Origin: a virus
DNA: 37,657 nucleotides
Direction: 5' to 3' (one strand)
Virus record (IMG/VR): IMGVR_UViG_3300043434_001186
Location: 1 to 37,657 of that record
The position numbers and the translations under genes are program-made. The notes under the pieces are model-generated. The model did not search any database and was not told where the DNA came from. It was given only the letters and a program-made list of their open reading frames with translations. Shown here piece by piece: positions 30,578 to 37,657 of the stretch. Numbering within the stretch: the first letter of the stretch is position 1; each line of letters starts with the position of its first letter.

Positions 30578-30689
30578 GATCAATAGCTAAGTCGACGCAG
30601 CAGAGGCATTTGGTGAGTGCGCCGGGCCATCTGGGTTGGCATCTGAGGTCGGGGCATTGTCCGCTGCAGATGCAACTCAAAAAAAGACG

Positions 30690-30749
30690 ACAAGAAATTT
30701 GTTTTGTTTCTTGACGATCGCATAAACTAGACATATTTCTTGTCTAGTT
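30690..30749 (+). promoter_or_regulatory. Promoter/operator with nested inverted repeats before the MerR gene
   Basis: Perfect inverted repeats overlap: AACTAGACA-N7-TGTCTAGTT (30725-30733, 30741-30749), CAAGAAA-N9-TTTCTTG (30691-30697, 30707-30713), and ACAAGAAAT/ATTTCTTGT (30690-30698, 30735-30743). A -35-like TTGACG (30711-30716) lies 17 bases before TATTTC (30734-30739), so the first dyad covers the likely -10. The following gene is a MerR-family regulator, which suggests autoregulation here. Confidence 0.6.
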
Positions 30750-30785
30750 CTTCGAAGGCTAACCATAAAGTGAGGTGCCAGAGCC

Positions 30786-31130
30786 GTGACCCTTTCGGAA
30801 CTTGCCAATTGCTTAGGCATACCTGCACGCCAAATCAGGTTCATGATCGCTGAAGGGATTTTGCCTGCAGCTGCACGAACTGGGCGATCTGCGGATGCTT
30901 ATGATGAGACGCATGTCGCCAAGGGGCAAAGGTACTTGGCGTTGCATAGGATGGGGATGAAGCCCGGATCAATCAAGGTTCTGATGGCCTTCGATGATGC
31001 GGTTCCAATCCTTCAGGAGAATGGGATTGAGTTGCGTGTTGATCCGCAGCTTACCCCCGACGAGTTGGATGTCGACGCGATCATGGCAGCAGTCCAGGGC
31101 GCACTTCGAGCATATACAAACAGAGGATAG
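30786..31130 (+). CDS. MerR-family transcriptional regulator
   Basis: 114 residues beginning at GTG 30786 after GTGAGGTG. The N-terminal MerR-type HTH is clear (LSELANCLGIPARQIRFMIAEGILPAAARTG, then YDETHVAKGQRYLALHRMGM), followed by a helical segment and a C-terminal tail without Cys or other metal ligands. It lacks a long effector domain, so it may sense through a partner or simply bind DNA. It stands behind a dense set of inverted repeats and three bases before the VWA gene, and so is likely to control that unit. Confidence 0.8.
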   Translation: MTLSELANCLGIPARQIRFMIAEGILPAAARTGRSADAYDETHVAKGQRYLALHRMGMKPGSIKVLMAFDDAVPILQENGIELRVDPQLTPDELDVDAIMAAVQGALRAYTNRG

Positions 31131-31133
31131 CAG

Positions 31134-33239
31134 ATGCAGGGCAGGGCACTTGGTCACCGTCTCGACACGCTCCACGACGGACTAACTACCTTTCGAAATG
31201 GCGAACCGGCTCCCATGCCGTTGTTGCATACTGAGATTGGAGTTCGCATCTTGGCGGGCTTGGCCATCGTTCGAACGACACGCAAATTCAGCAATGCGGA
31301 AGAGACTCCGATTGAGGCGATTTTGACGTTTCCAGTTGGCTTCGATGCTACCGTTACAGAACTGGCCGCCACAATCGACGGCCGACGGCTGCTCGGAGTT
31401 GCCAAAGAGGCTGCTGAGGCTCGCGAGACCTATGAGGCAGCGTTAGATGAAGGGCGTCTTAGCGTTCTTCACGAGGAAGCGCTGCGTGGCATCCACGTGC
31501 TGTCTGTCGGAGCACTGCCCCCGGGTTCGCAAGTCGCGATTGAATTGGAGCAAGTGGTTCCGCTATCGAATGTCGGTGGAGCGCCATTTCTTCGGCTTCC
31601 AATGACCGCTGGACAGATTTATGGGACCTCCCCCCTCCTGCCCGCAGATGACCTGGTTTCAGCGCAGGGCGTGCGCCATGACGCGGTGTTGCGCGTCATA
31701 ACTGAAGGCGGGATTGCAATTATGGACGGCAAAGCATTGCCAGTCGACAGCCCCGTTGAGGTGACCCTTGATCATGCGATCGAGTTGCGACTTGACGGGG
31801 GCTTGTTCGGCAGTTTCAACGGCTGTGCAGCAGATGGCCGTTCTGTAGAGGTTTCTTTGCAGGCCGCCGCGGATACTGACGCACCTCTCGATTTGCACAT
31901 TATTGTCGATCGCTCTGGATCAACAAATGGCCAAGTCCGTGACGGTGGAATGTCTGTTTGGGCAGCAATGCGTGCGGGACTGGCTGTCGAACTTGCAGCG
32001 CTCAATTCTCCCGACCGCGTTGCGTTGTGGCAGTTCGATGATGGCTGCGAGTCGCTCGGCGTGGCGCGGGGAACTGAGGCCGCGAGGCTTGTGAATAAAT
32101 TGCAAGGCCCGGGTGGTGGCACTGAACTTGCGGGAGCAATTCGAAAAGCGCTGAGGGCGAGCGCGAAAGACATCCTCGTTCTAACGGATGGCCAGACTTG
32201 GGCTCACATGGTCGATGAACTGAAGGCTGAAGGGCCACGGATATCGGCAATTCTGGTAGGCCCGGGTAGTCTAGATGCAAACATTGGTCATCTCTGCGCC
32301 ATAACGGGTGGGCAGGTTCTCTTCGCGCCGGGCCGCGACGTTGCCTCGTCATTGCGGACAGCGTTCAAAGCCTTGCGCAATCGCGCTCGCGCCATTGAAG
32401 GCAAGACTTCAAATGAGGTCCCGATCTCGCTGACAGCTCGCCGCGGAGGCGTAAACATTAATGTAACCTGGCACGACTCAAAGGTTATTGAAGTTTGCTC
32501 GACAGAGGTGGCCATTGGCCGGTTTGCGGCTTCTCTCGCGCTTCCACTGCTTGACGCCTCAGCGACAGAGGCATGGTCGCGTGCACATAGCCTTTGCACT
32601 CACACAACAAGCCTGGTTCTCGTTGATGAAATCGGCGAGGCATCAGAAGGGTTTTCGCGCATGCGAAAAGTGCCTCTTATGGCCGCTATCGCTCCGGAGG
32701 CGTTGAGCCGTCCTCAATCTGCACTGCATTACAGTAACTCCTCGCGGGGGGGGGCGATGATGCGCGCGAGCGCAATATCTTCCGCACTTGCTTCTCCATC
32801 GGCACAAAGCCGGCGCCACCATTCGGGCCCGCCAGCGGTGTGGCTGCGGACGGATGGTGGCGGTGGGTCGCGGCGACCTATGCAAGACCGCGGCGGGAGC
32901 AAGGGGCTCCTGGCTGGTCTTTTGGCAAAGTTCAGAGGCAAACAACGGCAGCCTGTTGAAGCCTTGTTTTCAGGTTTTGCGTGGGATGTTTGGGGCGATA
33001 ACTTGCTCACTGGTGATATCAGCAGCCTCACTGCGGAGCAGCAGAATGCAGTCTTGGAAATAGAGGATAAGTTACAAGATTTTTGCAGCTCAGAAGGTCG
33101 GGAATTTGATGTCATCTTGCCATTCCGGATTTATGCGCTTGGCTTCATCGCGCGACTTGCAAATGATCGTTTGGGGGACCGCTTTGCGAAGCGGGCTCTT
33201 AAGAACATGCCCGCGTGGCTTGAGGGATGGACTGGCTAA
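31134..33239 (+). CDS. VIT and VWA domain protein
   Basis: 701 residues. A VIT domain lies at about 30-150 (FSNAEETPIEAILTFPVGFDATVTELAATI, then EALRGIHVLSVGALPPGSQVAIELEQVVP, each in parts). A VWA domain lies at about 253-430 with the MIDAS motif DRSGST (Asp259, Ser261, Ser263) and a later conserved Thr/Asp (VLTDGQT). A low-complexity Ser/Arg/Gly linker (about 535-625) and a C-terminal alpha-helical domain follow. VIT-VWA proteins bind Mg2+ and ligand proteins; in bacteria they act as scaffolds in stress and secretion systems. There is no signal peptide, so cytosolic. A run of nine G (32746-32754) lies in the linker and could cause frameshifts. The gene begins after GAGG, three bases after MerR. 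Confidence 0.8.
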   Translation: MQGRALGHRLDTLHDGLTTFRNGEPAPMPLLHTEIGVRILAGLAIVRTTRKFSNAEETPIEAILTFPVGFDATVTELAATIDGRRLLGVAKEAAEARETYEAALDEGRLSVLHEEALRGIHVLSVGALPPGSQVAIELEQVVPLSNVGGAPFLRLPMTAGQIYGTSPLLPADDLVSAQGVRHDAVLRVITEGGIAIMDGKALPVDSPVEVTLDHAIELRLDGGLFGSFNGCAADGRSVEVSLQAAADTDAPLDLHIIVDRSGSTNGQVRDGGMSVWAAMRAGLAVELAALNSPDRVALWQFDDGCESLGVARGTEAARLVNKLQGPGGGTELAGAIRKALRASAKDILVLTDGQTWAHMVDELKAEGPRISAILVGPGSLDANIGHLCAITGGQVLFAPGRDVASSLRTAFKALRNRARAIEGKTSNEVPISLTARRGGVNINVTWHDSKVIEVCSTEVAIGRFAASLALPLLDASATEAWSRAHSLCTHTTSLVLVDEIGEASEGFSRMRKVPLMAAIAPEALSRPQSALHYSNSSRGGAMMRASAISSALASPSAQSRRHHSGPPAVWLRTDGGGGSRRPMQDRGGSKGLLAGLLAKFRGKQRQPVEALFSGFAWDVWGDNLLTGDISSLTAEQQNAVLEIEDKLQDFCSSEGREFDVILPFRIYALGFIARLANDRLGDRFAKRALKNMPAWLEGWTG

Positions 33240-33306
33240 CCCGTTCGGCCAAGACGTAGAAAACAAAGAACCGAAAGTTCGCGACGTGGATCTGTGGAGA
33301 CAAGCA

Positions 33307-34419
33307 GTGAAAAGAACAATAACTCTGGCACTTTTGGGATCCATTTTGGGCTGGTCTTCTCTGGTCCATGCACAGACAGAAGCGGGTACTTCGCCCTTGG
33401 TTTCGTCTATTCCAGAGGAGCTTGCTGCATCCCCAGTCCAAGACGTATCGACCGCAGCGCTCTTGGATCAGATGCATCGATTGAACGCCTCGGGCGGTGC
33501 GGTCGTCATTATCTCTGCGAATTCGGGTCAGATTTTGGCATTAGTCTCGGCGACGCGCGATGGCTCCGGCTCTGAAGCGCTAATGTACGATCGGGCCATC
33601 AACCGGGCTCAAGAAACCGGTTCGGTCATGAGCAGCTTTGCTGTGGCTCAGGCTCTTGAATTAGGTCTTGTGGCAAACGAAGGCACCATGTTGGATACGC
33701 CAAAGTCGTTTTCTGTTGGCGGTCGCACTTACGAGGATGACGCTGAGCGTGCGCCGCAAATGTCCTTGGAGGAAGTGTTCGTTGAGAGAATCCCAGTTGG
33801 CTTGTTTCAACTTCTGAAAATGATTGGCCCCGAGCAACATCTGGCTTTCTTAGCCGACCTTGGTTTTTTCCAACCCCTCCCACTTGAAAATCGGGCTCCC
33901 TCTGATCTTGAGCCACTCATTCCAACCAAAAGCGGAGAACTCATCGGCTTCACTGCCGTACTCGGATATGGGTTCACCAGCAGTCCACTTCAGTTGGCAA
34001 CAGCCTATGCCGCGCTCGTCAACGGTGGCATGCAGGTTACGCCGTCCTTCGAGGCATCTGCAGGTGCGAAAGAACGCATCTTGTCGGAAAAAACGTCAAC
34101 CATCATGCGTTATTTGCTTCGAAAGAACGTGACAGATGGTCTGGCATGGTTGGCGGAAATTCCAGAGCATTCCATCGGGGGCAAAGCCAGTACAGTGGAG
34201 ATGCGCACTCGGGGCGGAGGGTTTTCGCCTGAGCATGTTGTGAACAATTTTGTTGGCGTTTTTCCTGCTGATAAGCCCGAATATGTCATCGCAGTTCTCC
34301 TCGAGGATCCTGCCGCCATTATCGAGGGCGAAGAAAAGCGCACTCCGGGTTGGACCGTTGTGCCGGCCGCAACCGAGATCATCCGGCAGGTCAGTGGTTC
34401 TTTACCCTTCGACAATTGA
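33307..34419 (+). CDS. Exported penicillin-binding-protein homologue lacking catalytic motifs
   Basis: 370 residues. GTG 33307 (after GGAG) gives a clean signal peptide (MKRTITLALLGSILGWSSLVHA, cut before QTEAG). The domain follows the FtsI/PBP2 transpeptidase fold: AVVIISANSGQILALVS, YDRAINRAQETGSVMSSF, and PLQLATAYAALVNGG, the last nearly identical to active PBPs. But the active-site SxxK is SVMS (Ser106 to Ser109, Lys lost), the SxN site is not present, and the KTG box is KAS (293-295). It therefore cannot act as a normal transpeptidase. It may bind peptidoglycan or a divisome partner instead. It follows the VWA gene by 67 bases. Confidence 0.8.
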   Translation: MKRTITLALLGSILGWSSLVHAQTEAGTSPLVSSIPEELAASPVQDVSTAALLDQMHRLNASGGAVVIISANSGQILALVSATRDGSGSEALMYDRAINRAQETGSVMSSFAVAQALELGLVANEGTMLDTPKSFSVGGRTYEDDAERAPQMSLEEVFVERIPVGLFQLLKMIGPEQHLAFLADLGFFQPLPLENRAPSDLEPLIPTKSGELIGFTAVLGYGFTSSPLQLATAYAALVNGGMQVTPSFEASAGAKERILSEKTSTIMRYLLRKNVTDGLAWLAEIPEHSIGGKASTVEMRTRGGGFSPEHVVNNFVGVFPADKPEYVIAVLLEDPAAIIEGEEKRTPGWTVVPAATEIIRQVSGSLPFDN

Positions 34420-34449
34420 GTACATGGTTTCGGGGGAATTCCCAGCGTC

Positions 34450-34821
34450 TTGAACGATACCTCACAGGTGCGAGTGACCAACCAAGTACCCGTCCATGCT
34501 CGCTCTCATGCAATCATCGGTACCACGCTACATTCGTTTGGGAAGTCATCTGCAGGTAGGGCGCTCGTCAATCGCAGCATCAACATCACTACGTCTTTCG
34601 TTAAAGCGTGTATGGCAAAGCAAGCGACCGAATTGGCAAGCAAAACCAGCCCAAACCATTTACCTCACCTGCGCGGTTGCTTGATCTTCGTCGAGCGGGA
34701 GCATCCGGGAAGCACATACATCGCCGTAGAGGCCCCCGACGATCTGACGCTGCATCTCCTTCAGGCACGGCTTCTTGACCTTAGTGAAAATGTGTACATT
34801 AGGATCGAGAAGGCTGCGTAG
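34450..34821 (+). CDS. Doubtful small gene, unknown function
   Basis: A 123-residue frame that starts at TTG 34450 without a clear ribosome binding site. The last 50 residues (GCLIFVEREHPGSTYIAVEAPDD, in two parts, then LTLHLLQARLLDLSENVYIRIEKA) look like real alpha/beta protein, while the first 50 do not. It ends 23 bases before the next gene. It may be a decayed gene or a true gene with a later start. Confidence 0.35.
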   Translation: MNDTSQVRVTNQVPVHARSHAIIGTTLHSFGKSSAGRALVNRSINITTSFVKACMAKQATELASKTSPNHLPHLRGCLIFVEREHPGSTYIAVEAPDDLTLHLLQARLLDLSENVYIRIEKAA

Positions 34822-34844
34822 ACAGCCAGAAATGAGGGTGCAGG

Positions 34845-35525
34845 ATGGTCAGCAAGTATGCGGTGATGGTGGCGGGCCTCTGGGTGATGTTGGTGATTTC
34901 CGGCGGCGCCTCCGCCGAGGAACGCATGGCGGTGGAGCGCAATCTGCTGATTTTCGACCTCTCCGAAAGCTCGGGCCTGCCTGAAGAGGATAGAATGATC
35001 TTGCCGGATGACCACGTATTGTTGGCAGAACTGCTGATGGAGAACCCTGCAGTCGACACAATCGTTGTCTCTGGTGACGGTGGCTTCAATTGGCCTGCCC
35101 ATGAAATGGCGAAAAAGATCGAAAGCTTTGGTCTCCACACGGTCGCCCGCCACACCTGTGCCAGTGCCTGCACGACGATCCTGCTTGGGGGTGTGGAGCG
35201 CAGCATGCAGCCGGGGGCGAGTATCGGCTTCCATCGCATGTCCAACGCTGCAAGCGACCTCAGGGCCACGTACGAGAGGCTAAAGGATGAGGAGGGCTGG
35301 AGTGACGAATTCGCTTTTGCCTCTCACATCTTCGAGAGGGGTGAGATTGCAGCACGCGATTACATTGCTTTCCTTCTCCGCAGAGGTGTGACACCCGAAT
35401 TCGCCCTCACGTCCCTGACCTACAGCAGCATGGACATGTGGTACCCCTCGGAGAAAGAGATGCTTGAGGCTGGGGTCTTGACGCGGAGGCCAAAGACGCC
35501 AGAAGAGGAGGCTGCAGCACCTTGA
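34845..35525 (+). CDS. Exported ClpP-fold protein (COG3904-like)
   Basis: 226 residues with a signal peptide (VMVAGLWVMLVISGGASA, cut before EERM). The ClpP/crotonase-type core is seen in TIVVSGDGGFNWPAHEMA, then HTCASACTTILLGG with the serine (Ser107) between two Cys (105, 109), then GASIGFHRM with His130. In this periplasmic family the C-x-S-A-C serine and the following His resemble the ClpP dyad, but activity has rarely been tested. The C-terminus is Glu/Pro-rich. ATG 34845 follows GAGGGTGCAGG. It is a stand-alone gene facing an interrupted gene on the opposite strand. Confidence 0.75.
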   Translation: MVSKYAVMVAGLWVMLVISGGASAEERMAVERNLLIFDLSESSGLPEEDRMILPDDHVLLAELLMENPAVDTIVVSGDGGFNWPAHEMAKKIESFGLHTVARHTCASACTTILLGGVERSMQPGASIGFHRMSNAASDLRATYERLKDEEGWSDEFAFASHIFERGEIAARDYIAFLLRRGVTPEFALTSLTYSSMDMWYPSEKEMLEAGVLTRRPKTPEEEAAAP

Positions 35526-35985
35526 AGGCGGCTGGAGGTTTAAATCTGAAGAATTTAAAACAGTAGCACTTAGTCTGCCCTAAACGGTTCAAGGTCAATG
35601 CCGCTGCAGTGTCCAGTATGGGGCTTTGGTCCTTCGCACAAGGTGAACTTGAGGCGATCGCCCTCGCCGTCGACGACGACGGTTCCCAAGAAGGGCTGTG
35701 ACTTTTCTCGGTGGAAGATCCACGCGGTGCATTTGGCGACGCCACAGTAGCCATATCCCCCACTATCGCACCGCATACCACTGGCGTCGAGCACCGTAAC
35801 TGGACCTTGTGCCGTAGGGTAAACTGTTATGGCGCCGGGCTTGAGAGTGACGTCCGCGGTGTCAGGATCAGACAAATTCAGCCGATTACGTTCATCTACA
35901 CAGTATTCCGAAAAGTCAGCGAGAACCGTGGCAAGAGTGTCACCGGAAATACTCTGCGCGGCAGCAGGGTATGCGAGTGCCGATG

Positions 35986-35989
35986 CAAC
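35986..35989. repeat. Target-site duplication CAAC (left)
   Basis: The 4-bp CAAC matches the copy at 37188-37191 on the other side of the IS. Confidence 0.85.
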
Positions 35990-36028
35990 GGTAATCTCCC
36001 CATTTTTAACGGGGTGCATCCGTAGAAC

Positions 36029-36997
36029 TTACGCGGCCATTTTCAGTTTCTGTGCGGGTGTTATGCCACCGATGCCCATGTTCGGGCGGTCGTTGTTATA
36101 TGTCCAGAGCCATTGTGTGGCCTGATCCTGTGCCTCCTCGATGCTTTCGATGATGTATTGGTCCAGCCACTCATGCCGAACCGTCCGGTTGTAACGCTCG
36201 ACATAAGCGTTCTGCTGCGGTTGGCCGGGTTGGATGTGCTGGATCGTTATACCCTGCTTCTCAGCCCATATTCTGAGCTTCTCGCTGATGTATTCGGGGC
36301 CATTGTCCACCCGAATGGTGCCGGGCTTACCGCGCCACTCGATGATGCGGTTCAGGCTGCGAATGACCCGCTCTGCGGGCAACGAGAAGTCCACCTCGAT
36401 CCCCAGCCCTTCTCGGTTGAAGTCGTCCAGCACATTCAGCAGCCGAAAGGCACGGCCGTCGCCGAGGCGATCCGCCATGAAGTCCATCGACCAGGTCACA
36501 TTGGGCGCGTCTGGCACCGCCAGGACATCAGGCTTCTCCCGTTTCAGCCGCTTTCGGGGCTTGATCCGCAGGTTCAGTTCCAGCTCGCAGTAGATCCGAT
36601 AGACGCGTTTGTGGTTCCACGGGTGACCTTTGACGTTCCGCAGATGCAGGAAACACAGGCCAAATCCCCATGTCTTGCGCGCGTCTGTCAGCCCCGTCAG
36701 CAGATCGGCGATCACCTCGTTCTCGTCCTTCAGCTTTGGGCTGTAACGATAACAGGTCTCGCTGACCCCGAAGGCCCGGCACGCCAGCGCGATGCTGACG
36801 CCCCGTCGTTCCACCGCCGTTTCGGCCATCTCGCGCCGTTGAGATGGCCGACCTACTTTTTTCCAAGGGCTTCCTTCAACAGATCGTTCTGCATGCTCAG
36901 GTCCGCATACATCCGCTTCAGCCGACGGTTCTCTTCTTCCATCGCCTTCATCTGGCTGACCATCGACGCATCCATGCCGCCATACTTGGCACGCCAT
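36029..36997 (-). CDS. IS transposase OrfB (DDE integrase core)
   Basis: The frame covers 322 codons, but translation normally enters it by frameshift from orfA near 36862. Downstream of that point it reads [19 protein letters not shown], a HTH_21-like segment, then the rve integrase core: [10 protein letters not shown] (first Asp), [10 protein letters not shown] (second Asp), and [21 protein letters not shown] (third, Glu), ending in [19 protein letters not shown]. This is the DDE set of IS3-family transposases. The stop codon lies at the inner edge of the left inverted repeat. Confidence 0.9.
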   Translation of the reverse strand: MACQVWRHGCVDGQPDEGDGRREPSAEADVCGPEHAERSVEGSPWKKVGRPSQRREMAETAVERRGVSIALACRAFGVSETCYRYSPKLKDENEVIADLLTGLTDARKTWGFGLCFLHLRNVKGHPWNHKRVYRIYCELELNLRIKPRKRLKREKPDVLAVPDAPNVTWSMDFMADRLGDGRAFRLLNVLDDFNREGLGIEVDFSLPAERVIRSLNRIIEWRGKPGTIRVDNGPEYISEKLRIWAEKQGITIQHIQPGQPQQNAYVERYNRTVRHEWLDQYIIESIEEAQDQATQWLWTYNNDRPNMGIGGITPAQKLKMAA

Positions 36998-37116
36998 TTG
37001 TAAAATGACGCATCGCTCATACCATGCTCACGGCAAAGCTCGGCAACCGGAACACCGCCTTCGGCTTGCCGCAGGATCGCGATGATCTGCGCCTCAGTGT
37101 ATCTGCTTGTCTTCAT
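36853..37116 (-). CDS. IS transposase OrfA (HTH_Tnp_1)
   Basis: 87 residues: [20 protein letters not shown], then [27 protein letters not shown], a classic Tnp_1 helix-turn-helix, then a leucine-zipper-like helix ([26 protein letters not shown]). It binds the IS ends. At its 3' end the coding strand reads A6G (36862-36856) just before the TAG stop, a -1 slippery heptamer of the A-AAA-AAG kind, which yields the fused OrfAB transposase. ATG 37116 follows CGAGGAGATTTCGA. Confidence 0.9.
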   Translation of the reverse strand: MKTSRYTEAQIIAILRQAEGGVPVAELCREHGMSDASFYKWRAKYGGMDASMVSQMKAMEEENRRLKRMYADLSMQNDLLKEALGKK

Positions 37117-37187
37117 TCGAAATCTCCTCGTTCATCTTGCCGAGAAAATTCTACTTTTGCAGCCCCTTACTTTCGGGGGGGATTACC

Positions 37188-37191
37188 CAAC
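37188..37191. repeat. Target-site duplication CAAC (right)
   Basis: This is the second copy of the 4-bp duplication made on insertion; the uninterrupted gene has only one. Confidence 0.85.
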
Positions 37192-37302
37192 GATGAGGAC
37201 AACTGGCGTCCATGTCCGCAAGTTCATCTACTTCTCCGGTTACACTTCGATCACTCTCACCAATAGCATTAATAGGAGCCGATACTATCCAACCTAGGCT
37301 TA

Positions 37303-37657
37303 CTAATTCAAATCATCCCCGACATTCCCCATGGTGCTCCTCGTCGGCCTATGTGTTCGCCATGCCACAACAAGATGCTCCCCCTCGGTGCGCTCTTCGC
37401 TCTTTAGGTCTTTCTCCAACTTCGCCATAGCTGCCTCGGATGCAACTCGCGCGTCCCCTTCGGGCAAGTATTCCAAGGCAAGCTGACACCACTTGAATGC
37501 TTCTGCCTGATTGTCCTGCAAGAATTCGGTGGCATCTTGGATTTCGCACAAAGAACCATAGGCGAAGGGCTCGCCCTGCTCTGCAGACCGCGTAATCCAG
37601 TAAATCGCATCAGCTAGGCTTTGGGGTACTCCACGGCCTACATAATAGGACCAGCCG
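37303..37657 (-). CDS. Sel1-repeat protein, C-terminal part (partial)
   Basis: The - strand frame stays open to the end of the window, so only the last 117 residues are present. A Sel1 unit is visible (GRGVPQSLADAIYWITRSAE followed by QGEPFAYGSLCEIQ), then helical repeats (AFKWCQLALEYLPEGDARVA and EAAMAKLEKDL), then a charged end. It belongs to the Sel1/TPR class of adaptor proteins. The next gene downstream on the strand is the IS-interrupted secreted protein. It is not a copy of the Sel1 protein at 20045-21502. Confidence 0.7.
   Translation of the reverse strand, partial: GWSYYVGRGVPQSLADAIYWITRSAEQGEPFAYGSLCEIQDATEFLQDNQAEAFKWCQLALEYLPEGDARVASEAAMAKLEKDLKSEERTEGEHLVVAWRTHRPTRSTMGNVGDDLN

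Larger units (their letters stand above)
35990..37187 (-). mobile_element. Complete IS3-family insertion sequence (IS407-group-like), 1198 bp
   Basis: Terminal inverted repeats of about 41 bp (35990-36030 and 37147-37187, both starting GGTAATC, aligned without gaps at roughly 70%) enclose orfA and orfB. Perfect 4-bp target duplications CAAC flank it (35986-35989 and 37188-37191), as is usual for the IS407 group. Joining the flanks restores a gene's signal peptide, which confirms the ends to the base. The element looks complete and potentially active. Confidence 0.92.
35570..37227 (-). pseudogene. Secreted small protein interrupted by an IS in its signal peptide
   Basis: The - strand gene is broken in two by the IS at 35990-37187. 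Removing the element and one copy of CAAC joins ATG 37227 (after GGAGAAGTAG) to 35985 in one frame: MNLRTWTPVVLIVASALAYP, then AAAQ, a perfect signal peptide, followed by a mature region of about 125 residues with Cys pairs (CVDERN, MRCDSGGYGYCGVAKC, FTLCEG, HTGHCSG). The current copy could only start from an ATG at 36019 in the IS end (MHPVKNGEITVASALAYPAA), which keeps a weak signal-like run. The protein is unknown; its Cys-rich C-terminal region suggests disulfides in the periplasm. The Sel1 gene ends 75 bases upstream, so they were probably an operon. Confidence 0.75.

Noticed and set aside
17852-34419. Tellurite-resistance (Ter) type stress system
   Set aside because: A VWA protein and a metallophosphoesterase are present, but no TerD, TerC, TerB or associated kinase is seen.
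1-37657. tRNA genes, integrase and attachment sites of the prophage
   Set aside because: I found no tRNA-like cloverleaf, no integrase frame and no long direct repeat flanking the phage genes; the left end is outside the window.

Overview
The window looks like a high-GC alphaproteobacterium of the Rhodobacterales/Roseobacter type. This is an inference from codon usage, the style of the tail genes and the tightly overlapping gene starts; there is no rRNA or housekeeping marker to fix the genus. Essentially everything here is accessory DNA: the distal end of a prophage, a restriction-type defence island, a long operon of nucleotide- and ADP-ribose-related enzymes, a MetK/SNF2 unit, a MerR/VWA unit, and an intact insertion sequence.

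Left part (1-11003, + strand): late genes of a tailed prophage. They are the end of the tail-tip/host-specificity protein, a tail fibre with an S74 chaperone domain, a lysis cassette (holin, endolysin, inner-membrane spanin with an overlapping outer-membrane spanin lipoprotein), a second tail-fibre set with a second S74 fibre, and then a five-gene tightly coupled block. That block holds an unknown 304-aa protein, a 2OG-Fe(II) oxygenase, an 85-aa protein ending in alternating Asn-Cys (five Cys), a second 2OG-Fe(II) oxygenase and a radical SAM/SPASM enzyme. It has the architecture of a peptide-modifying (RiPP-like) system inside a phage tail operon and is my lead candidate for an undescribed system.

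Middle-left (11050-17740): a scrap of an IS3-type transposase marks the edge of the prophage. A defence operon on the - strand reads WYL regulator (BrxR/CapW-like), SNF2-type helicase cut off at its DEAH box and joined to an excisionase-like HTH, cytosine-5 DNA methyltransferase (with a G9 tract), McrB-like AAA+ GTPase, and a DUF2357/PD-(D/E)XK protein in the McrC position.

Middle-right (17852-34419, + strand): an apparent eleven-gene operon (membrane/coiled-coil protein, secreted protein, DUF3293, Sel1 repeats, N-formylglutamate amidohydrolase-like, ADP-ribosylglycohydrolase, HD hydrolase, small unknown, metallophosphoesterase, unknown, exonuclease I) ending at an intrinsic terminator. Next come a candidate SAM-II riboswitch, an accessory MetK and an SNF2 helicase with a SWIM zinc finger. 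Next, behind nested inverted repeats, come a MerR regulator, a VIT-VWA protein and an exported penicillin-binding-protein homologue that has lost its catalytic motifs.

Right end (34450-37657): a doubtful small gene, an exported ClpP-fold protein (COG3904-like), and a secreted small protein on the - strand whose signal peptide is split by a complete 1198-bp IS3-family (IS407-group-like) element with a 4-bp target duplication. The window closes in the C-terminal part of a Sel1-repeat gene. No tRNA, rRNA, CRISPR array, integrase or attachment site was found.
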